Shown piece by piece: positions 1 through 10,450 of a DNA stretch of 64,000 nt; the first letter of the stretch is position 1, and each line of letters starts with the position of its first letter. Position numbers and translations under genes: made by a program. This stretch comes from Phytophthora colocasiae. Its lineage: Eukaryota; Oomycota; Peronosporomycetes; Peronosporales; Peronosporaceae. Location of the stretch: the NCBI GenBank assembly GCA_018806915.1, contig JAGKQI010000095.1, positions 124,001 through 188,000 of the forward strand. The letters are read 5' to 3'. Below the pieces are notes generated by a model. It was not told where the DNA came from. It ran no database searches and saw only the letters and a program-made list of their open reading frames with translations.

Positions 1-1
1 T

Positions 2-1828
2 GACCAGGTTAGACGAAGTCGCAGGAAGCGGGTAGATGGAAGCTACTCCACTGTCCAAGAGTTGGGGAGACTGGAAATTTGGGCGGATCAAACGAATCGC
101 CTTGAGCTTCATCCGGAGGATGGAACTCCAGAACGAGTCAACGCTATGACCAAATCTCTCGTTTGTTACTGGCACCACAGTGGGGCTTTGCAGTGCGCAT
201 TGGAATCTGCAACAAAAGGAGAAATTTCTGTCAATTCAATGGAATTTTATCGGGCTGGAAACTGGTTTAATAACTCATGCATAGTGGATAAATTCGGTAA
301 ACCGCTCAAGGCTAGTGATTTCCCTGTGATGTACCCGTGCTCACTGATGCATCTCCAGGTATTGAGTCTCGGACCAGGAGAATTTATTTTGAACCCACCA
401 ATTGCAGTAAGACCCTTTAAGGTACAACACCACCGTCAAATACGAAGATGGTGTGCAAGTGTCTTTGGAAGTATACCAGATCAAGTATGGAGACATGGAA
501 CAACAGATATCCAGAGGTGGAAATGGCCTTCACTTAAACGGGAATATTTCTGGGTAGTGTCGGGGTTCCATGTAGTTACAGCATTTTCCAAGACAGCGCC
601 TAGGGGGGAGGTCTTCAGAATGGAACAAAACGGGGATGGATGGACATGGAGAATTGTCTGGCGGAATCCAAACAGAATATTTGATCGGGACTTTGATACA
701 ATCAAATATCTGGAACGTGTTGTTGGCGCAGCCTTTTGTGCCACTCCTTTACTGCATTCAACACCATGGGAAGCACCACAAGCTACATACGCAAAAAATA
801 TTCGAGGTGTAATTCGCAAGGCTAGAGCAAAACGAGTTCGACGAAAACCTAAATTCGTTGTGCAGCATGTCCTCGATAAGATGATTGATGCAGCTAATAG
901 TAACCCATGGGCGGAAGCAGCACAAAGGCAGAAACCTCGGGATATCTGGCGACACGATGGAATACTTACGGACTATCAACGTTGGACGGTTTACCGAATA
1001 TGTACAAGAACTCTCAATCTATTTCATGCTGGTTGGCCGGATGATAGGAAGTGCTCGTATCAAGAATGCACTAGTACACCTGAATCCATCGAGCATATTG
1101 TGTGGGAATGTGAACGTGCTCAAGGTGCTTGGACTAAATGGATAGCGGCATGGCTCGGCCATTATCCAGCTCGAGGGGAACTCAAACGACTACTGCCCTT
1201 TATTGCATCTCGAAGTGCGCCAGAATTATCCCCAGACTTCATGGCTGCCGCTGCGTTGATGATTCCTGAGTGGTCATCAGATCTTTGTGCAGCAATGAAG
1301 GTACTATGGTTAATTTGGACAACATGTACCCAGTGCATGCTATGGAGAATCAGGAACAAAGAAATATTTGACGCAGAGCAAGTGCCCAGTAAAGCCGTTG
1401 CTCAAATAGTCTGGAATGCTGCTCATTTTCAGACGACAGCAATAATTCGAGCGTGGACAGCCAGTGCTGAGTCGTATGTAAAAGGGCACTGCTTAGCACA
1501 ATGCTACAGTGTCTTTCGAGAGGTTCCGCCACAGGAACAACCTATGTTCCTGGAGACATGGATCATTCAATTCCACATGGTAAGAAAACCAACGGAGACT
1601 CGTGGTGCGTGGGTAATATGGAGTTTGAAAGCAGACGGGTGGTACAGAGCTGAAGTGGTAGGAGTACACAAAGCTGCCAGCACAATAGTACGAAGGGAAT
1701 TTGCAGACCTGATCATCTTTGCTGCACTGGACAAGATCCGAGAACAAACTATTCCAAGCACAACCCAATTGGTAATCCAGGGGACCACTCCTCCAGTTCA
1801 TCGTCCAAAGCGGAAAGATCTTTACTAA
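2..1828 (+). CDS. LINE (non-LTR retrotransposon) ORF2 C-terminal part, 5' cut by window edge
   Basis: The frame is open from the first bases of the window to a stop at 1826-1828, so the 5' part lies outside. The readable ~608 residues contain a reverse-transcriptase zinc-binding (zf-RVT) signature around 1047-1120: two Cys, then His and Cys in the order C-x4-C-x8-H-x4-C, followed by a Trp-rich stretch (GAW, WLG). A WRIRNKEIFD segment near 1342-1371 is also typical of the region after the RT domain in LINE ORF2 proteins. No RT palm motif lies in the window. I saw no internal stop, so this may be a fairly young copy. No poly(A) tail was seen immediately after it. Assignment is by motif only. 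Confidence 0.7.
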   Translation, partial: DQVRRSRRKRVDGSYSTVQELGRLEIWADQTNRLELHPEDGTPERVNAMTKSLVCYWHHSGALQCALESATKGEISVNSMEFYRAGNWFNNSCIVDKFGKPLKASDFPVMYPCSLMHLQVLSLGPGEFILNPPIAVRPFKVQHHRQIRRWCASVFGSIPDQVWRHGTTDIQRWKWPSLKREYFWVVSGFHVVTAFSKTAPRGEVFRMEQNGDGWTWRIVWRNPNRIFDRDFDTIKYLERVVGAAFCATPLLHSTPWEAPQATYAKNIRGVIRKARAKRVRRKPKFVVQHVLDKMIDAANSNPWAEAAQRQKPRDIWRHDGILTDYQRWTVYRICTRTLNLFHAGWPDDRKCSYQECTSTPESIEHIVWECERAQGAWTKWIAAWLGHYPARGELKRLLPFIASRSAPELSPDFMAAAALMIPEWSSDLCAAMKVLWLIWTTCTQCMLWRIRNKEIFDAEQVPSKAVAQIVWNAAHFQTTAIIRAWTASAESYVKGHCLAQCYSVFREVPPQEQPMFLETWIIQFHMVRKPTETRGAWVIWSLKADGWYRAEVVGVHKAASTIVRREFADLIIFAALDKIREQTIPSTTQLVIQGTTPPVHRPKRKDLY

Positions 1829-2103
1829 CTCGTACATCTGGGCGACCACGTCCCTGAAACAAGCATCAGCAGCGGCAAAGTTGATCAAACTCTCTCTGTC
1901 CGGTGGCATGCAATTGGGGAGCTTTCTCGTTCAAAACCTCCCCCAAAGACTTCAAGACATGCTCAGTAGACAAAGAATCCTAGATGATAGCCCTTCTTGG
2001 CCTCCGGATGCAGAATCTACAAGTATTAGGCAAAGCCTGCAAAAACTACAGGACTCTATGGTTAGTTAAATAACATAAATAGAGAATCCTTCAAAACCCC
2101 GAA
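1829..2103. other. Non-coding stretch after the LINE ORF
   Basis: No gene is recognisable here. Probably LINE 3' untranslated region followed by host sequence up to the edge of the 0.96 kb direct repeat. Confidence 0.4.
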
Positions 2104-3062
2104 ATTGCTGTTTGGTCCACTGCCACTGATGATTCCTCTCCTATTTCCCCATTGATTTGTTTTCGGATCCCACGTTGTGAGGAATTACACTCAATTTGGT
2201 GTCAATCTCAACGCGTCGCAAACCGAAAATTCGTGCTGAGAAGAAGGAGATCAGGCTCAAGTTTTGCAAAACAAATGGATCCTCCTCCACTCCGTTTCGC
2301 TCTGTATTTATTTCAAGATGGTGTGCAACAACTTCTTGTTTATCGCGCTTTTCTTGTCAGTCATCCTCAATGACAGATTATCTGGCTCTTGGATAATACC
2401 AAATAGATTATTTGAATAACGAGTTGGAGATTGCCAACAGCTATTGACACTGTTGGATTATTTTCCTCAGCAGATAAAGGGGAGATAAGATCCCCACATT
2501 TATCCCTTTTTAACTCGTAAGGATGATCTAACAAAGGGGCGAGAGCTGCCACAACGTCGTGAAGGTCAATTTTCCCGTCGTTGCCAATGTCAAACGCCTC
2601 AAATTGTGACCAAACGGGAATCCTGGCGCATTCGAGCTGATAGTGAAGCTTTCCAGCAGAAAATCGGCGGTGCTGCAAGCCTCTTAGAGGCTGCAGGGTT
2701 TGTGGAGCGTAACAAAAAACACTTCGAATTAAAAGGAGCTCGAAATTCTGAGGGAAAACACGTCGCGAACGCATTCTAGACAGAGTGTCGTCGTCGGCTC
2801 TCTACACATCAAGCTTCAAGAAACGGAAAGCGTTGTAGTACGCTGGTGCAGTGCTACAAAGTCGACGAGAAACTTTGGTTTGTAAACCTTTAAAACTTTG
2901 CAAAAATGTGGTGCTACAAAATACTGGGTCGAATGCAAGTGATGGCACTGAAATGTAACAAGTGGTTGATGTGCTACCTTTCCCACCAATTGCAGAAACC
3001 TTGACTATGGATAGTCTGGCGGGCTGTAGAAGATAGGAGGAGAAGAAGAGGAAGTGTCTAAA
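2104..3062. repeat. 0.96 kb direct repeat, copy 1 (partner 16414-17372)
   Basis: 2104-3062 and 16414-17372 align without gaps at a constant offset of 14310 bases, with one mismatch noticed by eye (2790 versus 17100). Both edges are sharp: sequences differ immediately outside. No terminal inverted repeats or target duplication were seen, so this looks like a segment carried by duplication rather than a transposon. Both copies sit upstream of CRN-type sequence and contain the same broken EF-hand gene. Confidence 0.9.
2367..3062 (-). pseudogene. EF-hand protein fragment, copy 1 (truncated)
   Basis: Read on the minus strand, this is the part of a broken gene that lies inside the direct repeat. 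One EF-hand loop is clear near 2570-2605: DIGNDGKIDLHD has Asp at positions 1, 5 and 12, Gly at 6 and Ile at 8. An in-frame TAG interrupts the frame at about 2799-2801, and the 5' end is lost at the repeat edge (3062). The preceding residues are Arg/Ser-rich and could be a mitochondrial leader, but that is a guess. The parent family is not recognised. Confidence 0.45.
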
Positions 3063-3203
3063 GTTTTACTTCAGTCAAGTGTAGCAGCTTTACAGATGAA
3101 TGAGCTCTGGGGTACACTGTACCATAGTAAAATGCTTCTCATCTCCGCTTAAATACACTCGGAAATTCTCCCTCCCTTCCAGAATCCGCTGGCTCGAGGA
3201 AAG

Positions 3204-5221
3204 ATGGTGAAGCTTTTCTGCGCGATCGTTGGTGCGGCGGGCAGCGCGTTTTCGGTGATAGTAGATGAGCGCGACACGGTGGACGACTTGAAGAAGGCAA
3301 TCAGAGCGGAGCCAGAGTTCGGCTATCACCCGAACAGTAAACTGCAGCTCTTCCTGGCGAGGACGGAGGACGGCGCGTGGCTGCCGGACGACTCCCCTGC
3401 TGCCCTGGAGCTGCTGGAGAAAGGGGAGACTCACGAAGACATTCAAAAGTTGATTGATGGAGAGCAGATGAAGGCCACGTGGCCAATTAAGGACATATTA
3501 GAAGCCAACAAGATGACTGAAGAGCGTGCTCCAAAGGCGAGACAAATTCACGTGCTGGTAGTGGTTCTGGAGGCTGGTGTTGGTTCAGCATTATCGCAGC
3601 CAGCGAATAGCGCTACTCTTCCGGATATCGTCTGGTATGGCACGTGTGGATCGATTGTGAGCGGAGAAGGCATTAATCTCGCTGATCCACGAACACTTTT
3701 TCGGACCACTCTCACGGCGGATATCATCCATCGACTCGAAGAGACGCATGTCCTGCTGGTGAAAAGCCCACCAATGACCGGGAAAACGTCACTAGCGACG
3801 CTTGTGAGCCAATCGTTGGTGGATAGGCATACCAGGGACAATAAGAAGATGGTTCTGTTCAACTTTTCCGCCTTGGCCATACCCGCCGATTCGACATTTG
3901 AGCAAGTTTTCAAGAAGCGTTGTACGATTGACTGGAGCGAAGCAACTTTAAATCTCCCCACGCCAGATCGTATCGTGTATTTGGTGGTGGACGAAGTGCA
4001 AGTGATCTACAAAGATGAAACAAATACTCCGAGATGCAAATCCAATGTTTTTGGGAGCTGGTCAAGTACGTTCTCAGCAACGGGAACTATAGCATGAGAA
4101 TCTTGATGTTTGCAGCGTATGGCTCTGGTGTGACGTACACGCGACTCGCTACTCCAATACATTTCGCTGATAGTATTGTGTTGGGTACCAATCAGCTGAA
4201 TTTTGGTCATGCCGAAGCCACCGAGTACGTCCAAAAGTGGTTTGAGGGCATCACGTGCTTTGAAGGGTCGTCATCTGCGATGAAGGAATTCTGTGCCAAA
4301 TTGGTAGAGGTGACGGGCGGGCACGTTGGTCTCTGTGCGAGTGCCATTCATGAACTGAATAGAGTCCATGTCTCCCGTAATAGGAGTGCGAGTCGTCAAC
4401 CATCGCCAGCCGAGTGGATCCACATGCTGCAAAGTGGGTCACTGTATCGACCCAACGATAATGCGCTGTTTGAAGCGCTGACATCAACACGCGCTGTGAA
4501 GGTGTTGAATACCCTTGACGAGGACAAGCTGAATCGGCTAGAACCCATTGCTTATGGTGGCAACTCTGATTCGGATGATGGCATAGTCGAGCAATGTGTT
4601 CAAAAGGGTATTCTGGTTCAAACTGGGCGGCGTTACGAGTTCTCGTCGCCAGTGATGTGGCGATTCTTCGTCAAGATGCGTGTTGGTCACATTGTCCGAG
4701 CACTTGATGCCCCCAAAACTCTTCCAGAAATGGTCGCTCGAGTGATGCGATCGATCGATTACAATAGCATCCGCCAGACGCTTGGCAGAAGTTTGTCGAG
4801 CGATATTCCTCTGGAAAGAGCGTGGCAAATGGAATTTTACAAGGCTGCGTACCGCAGCACACCAAGCACTTTTGTGACGTCTGCCGACGTGGGTGCGTTG
4901 TTCGGGTCCAGTGGGTTCGTTGATTTTACAATTGATGGAGGTGACATCTTTTGGGGCATCGAGTTACTGAGAGAAGCCAGCAACTTGAAGGAACACATCG
5001 AACGATTTTCCCCTGGTGGTAGCTACTCCTCACTTGAGTTGAGTGATTTCTGTCTAATTGACTTGAGGCGTGTTGCTTCGATTGACCATGTGCCGATCAA
5101 ACGTATAACGGCAGATATGCTCGTCTGCAACAAGCTCTTCGTCGTATGTTATGACGCACAAGTGGCAGATGTTGTGGCGTTTAATTCTGCCATGGATGTC
5201 GTCTACAAGAGACGCTTTTGA
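3204..5221 (+). pseudogene. Crinkler (CRN) effector with P-loop ATPase-type domain, single frameshift
   Basis: CRN proteins are secreted oomycete effectors that act in host plant nuclei. The ATG at 3204 is followed by a ubiquitin-like N-terminal domain ending in LQLFLAR, the CRN translocation signature (residues ~48-54). The LFLAK/DWL region ends in HVLVVVLE, a variant of the HVLVVVP boundary motif (~residues 115-122). A Walker A-like SPPMTGKTS (~3768-3794) and a Walker B-like [10 protein letters not shown] (~3976-4005) follow. Between about 4005 and 4034 the coding frame moves by one base and then runs open to the TGA at 5219-5221, giving a product near 670 residues, normal for the family. 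The aligned CRN copies at 10042 and 18135 read through this point. A sequencing indel is possible, so the gene may be real and intact. No signal peptide is obvious, as in many CRNs. Confidence 0.8.
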
Positions 5222-5289
5222 GATTAGTCTGCTTCAACATGAAATGATGATCTTACCAATGTGTTGAAAGCTTGATGCCGTTGATGCAG

Positions 5290-6110
5290 AAAATAAAGGT
5301 GAACATTTTAAGGCAGCACAGAAGCGCTAATACCAGCGCACACGCGACGCTCGCTTCGCGAGAAGAATAGGATGTCGATCTTCAGCGAGCCAGGTACGAC
5401 GCCATCGATAGCTTCGCTAGCTTTTGACTTCTCCGGGTCAATTAACCAATTGACGTTGCTGCTAAAGCTCCCAAACGCCCGGAGTTTCTGTGATAAAGTT
5501 TACGTTGCCGTTAAAGCCGTTGATATTCTGCAGTAGTTCTTAGTGATGTTTTAGGATGCTTCTCATGAGCTCATAGGCTTTAGCTTCCTCTTGGGCTATG
5601 GCGTTCTAGTTTCCAATGAGAATCTGTTTGTCACCATAGAGCGCCGCAACACGAAGGAGATAGTGCACACAAAGATAAGGTGGAGAAGCAGTAGGACCCA
5701 AGTGAAAGCCGCAACCAGCTCTTGGCGTCCGCATCTAGAGGCTCTAGCACTTTCAGCAGTCTACAGATGCCCCACGCCACAATAACGAGTACTACCCACA
5801 TTGTAGGTTCTACTTCGATCATGTGCGAATCTGGTTGAGCTCGGCTCAAATACTTGGAAAACGAGAACAATTGTGGGAACCCGAAGCGACGGAGAAACAG
5901 TCGTCGAAGGAGACGAAGCTCCACGAGTCTTTTGCCGTAATTCTTCTTCTTTGCTGCTCGACCACAGCACAGTAGCGTTTGAACGAAAGAAGGGCCAGAG
6001 TTGGTTGATTCCGTGAATTCATTCACCAAATGAACGAGATCTTGCGTCCTCATATGCTCAGCACGTTCAGCTCGGTCGGTCTGGTTACGGAGTAGTAGAA
6101 ACAGCCGTAG
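5290..6110 (-). pseudogene. Degenerate gene for a putative membrane protein
   Basis: The longest open piece is 5631-6053 on the minus strand and stays open to about 6115. It has a basic stretch, then a hydrophobic segment (WVVLVIVAWGICRLL) and a second one (LGSYCFSTLSLCAL), suggesting two membrane passes. Further pieces in other frames between 5290 and 5480 look protein-like and end near 5310. No family is recognised. Amino-acid usage looks like real coding sequence broken by indels. Low confidence. Confidence 0.25.
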
Positions 6111-6344
6111 ACTTGGAGATCAGACGGGAAAGGATGAACATTTTTCCGGTTGGTGAGAAGTGCTGGCGTCTACTTTTAGCCACCGCAGCAGGATAGTGTT
6201 TGTAGTGCTCACTTTAGCTTTCTCTTCGCGGCGAAGTCTGCTTTGAGGGTTTACTATTGAGGTAGAAAATTGCGGATTTAATACCTAGAGTACTAAATCC
6301 TAGTCAAAATGCAACCTGTGGCTCCTAAATGTAACGGATTAAAT

Positions 6345-6396
6345 TGAACTGTATTGTATTGACTTTCTCATTAAATGAGAAAGTCAATACAGTTCA
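6345..6396. repeat. Near-perfect palindrome next to MULE-type sequence
   Basis: The right arm, 6376-6396, pairs with a left arm starting at 6345. The left arm carries one extra 5-bp unit (TATTG repeated). It lies at the outer side of the MULE-like 3' remnant (6487-6630) and may be part of that element's terminal region. Confidence 0.6.
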
Positions 6397-6486
6397 TTTT
6401 ATATAATCAGTGTTAGTTCCTTTATTATAGGGACACTGATTCAGTGAGTTCCTATTTAATGGACTACTTGGTTCTTGTAAAGAACC

Positions 6487-6630
6487 AAAGGCTAGTGCCT
6501 TGCAAGCAGGACTCTACGAGTCAACTGAACTTACTCTGTGCGGTGCACACCTACGCAGCCCCACTGCAGAAGTAGTCCCCCAACATTAGCGATGCGAAAC
6601 GGAATCCCTGGTGAGCCAAAATTCCTTCTA
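6487..6630 (-). mobile_element. 3' end of a MULE-type transposon (remnant)
   Basis: On the minus strand the last codons end in ...CSGAA with a TAG at 6551-6553, followed by an untranslated tail to about 6487. The same ending and tail occur at 30740-30760 joined to 63924-64000 (after removing the giant array), with about 90% agreement by eye over ~77 bases. The protein there has a MULE-like C-terminus. This copy is cut at about 6630, where CRN sequence begins. Confidence 0.55.
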
Positions 6631-6638
6631 AAAAAAAA

Positions 6639-6814
6639 CATTTGTCAAGTAAATCCGTGGCGTCTTCGCCATAACCCATACGTTCTAGCCGCTCCGTATT
6701 GCCTGAATCAAGGGAATTCAACACAACCACAGCTGATGTTAACCTTAAGGTTGGACGCAGTGAACCATCGTACATCATATGAGTCCACTCAGTAGGTGGC
6801 GGAAGACAAACATT
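6639..6814 (-). pseudogene. CRN-ATPase copy A, 3' fragment (separated by inversion)
   Basis: Minus-strand sequence matches 17560-17730 of CRN copy B almost exactly, with one substitution noticed (Asp for Asn after MGYGE). It encodes the C-terminal part of the CRN ATPase-type protein and stops abruptly at 6814, where Crypton sequence begins. The rest of the gene is at 9348-10450 in the opposite orientation. In copy B the two parts are contiguous. Confidence 0.85.
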
Positions 6815-8636
6815 GCTTGAAACGTGACAATGGGGGATTTACTAACAAAGCTCCGCCTTGTACGAAGGCGGATTTAAGTGCGCTAATTCGCTATGTGTAC
6901 AGGACGGCCTCTGTTGCTACCGACTACGAAGATGCGGCACTCGCGTGCCTCATGTGGCACTGTTTTGGGCGCTCCTCGGATCTCGGCTACATCAGCAAGC
7001 AGCACATCACAATGTCAGCAGACAACATTTTCTACGTACGCATGCTTCGCGTAAAAACCGCTGAAGAGCAAGGCCTCACCCTCGTACCTGACCGCGACGA
7101 TTTCCTCACTTGCCCCCTGCACACGCTTGCCGTCGCTCTGGTGATGCAGGAGGCGCCGTGTGCCTCGCTGCTAAGTCAGCTTCCCTCTCTCACCACCACC
7201 GCACCAACCTCGCTAGGTGCTGGAGCACCTCTGCTTGAGGTGCTGCGGGTTAGCGTCGCCGATTGCAACGACACTGCACTGGAATTGGGAGCGTCCACGT
7301 CGCTACCCAGCATCGCCACCCTGCCACCCACACTAAGTCCGCCCAGCCCCAGCTCGTCCCAAGCCACCACTGCCGCCCTACCAGCTCAGCCTCCAGCATC
7401 AAGTCCCGCAAGGTGCAGCCAAAGTCGCGGCGAGGACGGAGTCCAAGCGTACGTCAACCGCTTTTTGAAGCGGGTGGCTGAACCGGCTGGAGCAACCAGC
7501 AACCTGACCTCGCACTCCTTTCGCCGCGGAGGAGCCCAGCACGCCAACGGAGACGAGCGCCTAGCTGCACAGTGGATCTTTGACCGGGGGTCATGGGATA
7601 TGACCCGCACAAACAAAGGGTTCGCTTATGTCTTCAACACCCCGCGCGAAGACCGAAAGGTTGCCAGAGTGCTGAGCGGCTGGAGCGCTGACGAAGTTCC
7701 CGTTATCGTGGACGTTGCAGCGCTGGATCATGGTGCACAGGAACGCATAGCGCGCTTGGAAGAGCTGCTGTTCAGTTCCTGCATCGGGCTGGCAGACGCA
7801 AAGCTAAACGTTAGTCGCAAGGTCATTGGAGTGCTGACAGCTTACCTTATCAAGTATTTCCCGCAAGTTAAGGCGCAGGCGCCTGACACATTGTTCGTTG
7901 CGCGTATCGAGGAATGTTTGCGCGTGGCTGATATCCCGGTCGCCGACATGCTGGCTTGGTCAATGGCTATCAATTCCGCTGCTGCTGCGAGCCCTGAACA
8001 AGCACACGAAAATCGGAGGCAAAGAGCAACTGCTGCCACGCTGGGTGTCACCATGAGGCTGTCATTAGCGAGATTATTGAGAGCAACCGGCTCATGTCTG
8101 CGCGTCTGCTCGCGATGGAGGCGATCGTCCTGAAGAAAGCGCTACCTGTCAAGAATACTAATGAACAAGGACAAGAACAAGCGTCGTCAGAGCAAGCACC
8201 ACCCCCAAAGCGAAGAAAGAAAGCTGCTACAAACCTGTCATCGCTGTGGTATGAGTGGTACACGAGGATTCCCCGTGTCTGGCATTCTAGCGACCGCCAG
8301 AAGAAGTCCGACTATCGCCTGGGCGTTGCGTACATGAAACTCTTTCTTGATGGTGGATTCGAGCTGCGCGAGGAAGCGGTAGACTTCAAAGACCGTGTCC
8401 TCGAAGTAGGAGAACGCGCTGAAACAGCCGTCCTTGCGTTCTTGAAGAAGCAGAACATCCGGGCAAAAGGAGCAAGCAGTGTACTGCGCGAAATGCGCAA
8501 GCTTCATCGATCTGGCGCACTTGACAGTCGCATCATGGTATATCGCAGCCACCTCGCCCTGGAGAGGATCGTCGACCCAGCGCCGGCTGCTTCACAAGAT
8601 GTTCTACAAGTAGTAGGACAAGAGTTAGCAGCATAA
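6815..8636 (+). pseudogene. Crypton tyrosine recombinase, catalytic and C-terminal part
   Basis: Cryptons move by a tyrosine recombinase rather than a DDE transposase. The frame from 6815 to 8133 contains a candidate first catalytic Arg (CFGRSSDL, ~6955), a Lys candidate (RVKTAEEQ), the H-x-x-R box (HSFRRGG, ~7516), a Trp (GSWDMTR) and the candidate nucleophilic Tyr (KGFAYVF, ~7616-7636). A Pro/Ser/Ala-rich insert of about 90 residues splits the catalytic domain (~7180-7430). Near 8030-8060 the frame shifts and continues to a TAA at 8634-8636, giving a charged, helical C-terminal domain (SSLWYEWYTRIP onward) that I do not recognise. The N-terminal core-binding part is missing here and is found at 10451-10773 in the opposite orientation. 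Confidence 0.8.
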
Positions 8637-8662
8637 TGACTCAATACGATAATAAGCAGGTT

Positions 8663-8732
8663 AAGCCGACAGAAGGGACTCGAACCCTCAGCTCTTTACC
8701 ATCAGAGCTCTGCACCTGCAGTGCCAGCGGTC
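8663..8732 (-). other. tRNA-like sequence (pseudo-tRNA or SINE-type promoter)
   Basis: On the minus strand an A-box-like TGGCACTGCAGG (8715-8726) matches the consensus at 11 of 12 positions, and a perfect B box GGTTCGAGTCC lies at 8676-8686, about the right distance away. A T-arm (GAGGG/CCCTT around TTCGAGT) and a 6-bp anticodon-like stem (AGCTCT/AGAGCT) can be drawn. The anticodon loop has 8 bases, the D loop is too short, and no matching 5' acceptor strand is found, so it is not a functional tRNA gene. It lies just after the Crypton ORF. Confidence 0.4.
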
Positions 8733-8829
8733 TTGAGTGGCTTGCGTCTGCACCTTCAAGCCGCACGACGTCCTCCATCCACACGACATTCTCACACGGT
8801 GATCTCCAACCGCACGGCTTCCTCCTCCA

Positions 8830-8940
8830 GCTCCTCCAGCACGGCGTCCTCCTGCAGCACGGCGTCCTCCTCCAGCACGGCGCCCTCCTCCAGCACGGCG
8901 CCCTCCTCCAGCACGGCGTCCTCCTCCAGCACAGCATCCT
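8830..8940. repeat. 18-bp minisatellite
   Basis: About six units of an 18-bp repeat (CTCCTCCAGCACGGCGTC and variants, including CTGCAG and GCCCTC forms). It lies in the Crypton's 3' non-coding part. Apparent reading frames across it on both strands are repeat artefacts. Confidence 0.85.
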
Positions 8941-9082
8941 TCAGCAGCTCAGCATCCTCCAGCGGCGCTTCCCGTCGTCCGGCACGCCGTCGTCCAGATC
9001 GTCTGGGCATCCGCACAGGAAGCTTGCCAGCACCACCCGTGTCTCGTTCAGTCGCTGTTTGAGAGTGGGGAGAAAACTCAGA

Positions 9083-9120
9083 CAGGAAAAAAAACCTCCC
9101 TCTTAGCGAGGTTTTTCCTG
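9083..9120. repeat. A/T-rich inverted repeat (hairpin) near the Crypton end
   Basis: CAGGAAAAAAAACCTC (9083-9098) pairs with GAGGTTTTTCCTG (9108-9120) around a short loop. It lies ~40 bases inside the Crypton end and could serve the element's ends or transcript 3' end. Function unknown. Confidence 0.6.
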
Positions 9121-9155
9121 CTTGTCGGAAATGTCGGTGAGTCGGAACCGTCACG

Positions 9156-9161
9156 ATATGG
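9156..9161. other. Crypton flanking repeat, first copy (ATATGG)
   Basis: Reverse complement of CCATAT. It marks the junction between the Crypton end (to 9155) and the CRN upstream region (from 9162). The single-copy empty site is at 19016-19021 in block B. Confidence 0.7.
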
Positions 9162-9193
9162 AGTGTAACGACAGGATGTTCAGGAGGAACTAG

Positions 9194-9283
9194 AATACTC
9201 CCATGAAGACATTTCTCGCTAAATTCCGTGTATGTCAGAATATTCCAATGAAGACATTTACCGGTAAATTCCGTGGTACTGAT
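9194..9283 (+). repeat. Tandem 45-bp repeat upstream of CRN copy A
   Basis: Units 9194-9238 and 9239-9283 share ATGAAGACATTT and TAAATTCCGTG blocks. They lie 65-155 bases before the CRN ATG. Copy B has the same arrangement at 18894-18983 on the minus strand. May hold duplicated regulatory sites; inference only. Confidence 0.7.
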
Positions 9284-9288
9284 TGATG

Positions 9289-9310
9289 TCATTTTCTTCA
9301 ACATATTTCC
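9289..9310 (+). promoter_or_regulatory. Candidate oomycete initiator/FPR core promoter of CRN copy A
   Basis: TCATTTTCTTCAAC followed by ATATTTCC resembles the oomycete initiator plus flanking promoter region (TCAYTYY-type core then a pyrimidine-rich WTTT block). It lies 38-59 bases before the ATG at 9348, a usual distance for compact oomycete promoters. Copy B has it at 18867-18888 on the minus strand. Confidence 0.4.
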
Positions 9311-9347
9311 TTCTCTACATTTTTTAAACCTTCTGCCTTAAGGAAAA

Positions 9348-10450
9348 ATGGTGACTTTCGTCTGTGTCATCGTGGGAAGTGATTCAAGTACACCAGGACC
9401 GACAAATGTGTTCACTGTGGACATTGAAAAGGACAAGTTGGTGGGTCACTTGAAAGAATCAATCCGGTGGAAGAAGATTTTCCAGTTGCCTGCCGACAAG
9501 TTACAGCTCTTCCTGGCAAAGAAAGAGAACGGTTTGTGGCTGGCGGACTATACTGGCATTGTGAAGAATGGCAAGAACCTTCTGATTAAATCTCGAATTG
9601 CAGAAGATAAAACGCTGCGGAACGAGAATTCACTGGAGGAAGTGCTTGAGGAACAAGATCTTCCGTTACACAACGTTATTCACATACTAGTGGTGCTTCC
9701 GGATCGTGGTTCAACGTTACTGCTTCAAGTTAGCAACATCGCCTCGTACATGTACAAGTGTTGTGATAGAGGGATCATTCCAGAAGATCCATGAACGCTC
9801 TTCCGGAATATTCTTACCACGGAAATCATTAACCGACTGGAAGAAACTCGTGTCTTACTGGTGCCAAGTCCACGGATGACAGGAAGGACATCAATTGCGC
9901 TGTTAATGTGCGAAGCTCTGGTGAAAAACAGAGTATGAGCGATCAAAAGAAGATTGTTTTCAACGCCTCAGCTTCTACGCCGGACGAGTTCAATACGTTT
10001 GAAAAAAGTTTTGCATGCGGGGTTGACTGGGACATGCAGCGATGACACTTCCTAATTGTGTAGTTTATTTCGTCCTGGACGAAGCTCAAGTGCTCTACGG
10101 CGATCCTCCACGATACGATTGTACAACATTTTGGACGTTCGTCAAGTCTGTTCTCAATAATCCGAGCTCGAACACCCGGATCTTGATGTTTTCGCAGCAT
10201 GCCACTGAAGTGCCAATTAAGCTGGATAAAAGCTTGGTATTGAGGAGCCGTAAGTTAAACTTTACCCATGGTGTAGTCTGTGAATACGTTTCCAAGCGGT
10301 TTAAAGGATTTTCGCCCTTTGAAGGAGCGTTACCTAGGTTGGAATTCTTTTATGCCAGTCTGGAACTACTGCGGACACGTTGGTCGGGCTGCGAGAACAG
10401 TCAAAGCGCTGAATGAAGTTGCTAACTCCTGTCACCGACGTTCGAGTTCT
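9348..10450 (+). pseudogene. CRN-ATPase copy A, 5' part
   Basis: The ATG at 9348 opens a CRN N-terminus with an intact LQLFLAK motif (~9507-9527) and HILVVLPD (~9682-9705) in place of HVLVVVP. The first frame stops at 9792-9794. Further coding pieces follow in other frames: a Walker A-like stretch with Arg instead of Lys (TGRTS, ~9880) and VVYFVLDEAQV (~10060-10092), comparable to the Walker B region of the CRN at 3204. Matching lesions are in copy B, so the gene was dead before the duplication. It ends at 10450, joined to Crypton sequence. The true 3' part is at 6639-6814. Confidence 0.85.

Noticed and set aside
8663..8732. Functional tRNA gene
   Set aside because: No matching acceptor stem, 8-base anticodon loop and short D loop; kept only as tRNA-like.
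9083..9120. Bacterial intrinsic terminator
   Set aside because: The hairpin and A/T run look similar, but the sequence is eukaryotic; listed as an inverted repeat.
8792..9304. 170-codon minus-strand frame with EEDAVLEEGAVLEE repeats
   Set aside because: Produced by the 18-bp minisatellite and the CRN upstream region; no start context and no domain.
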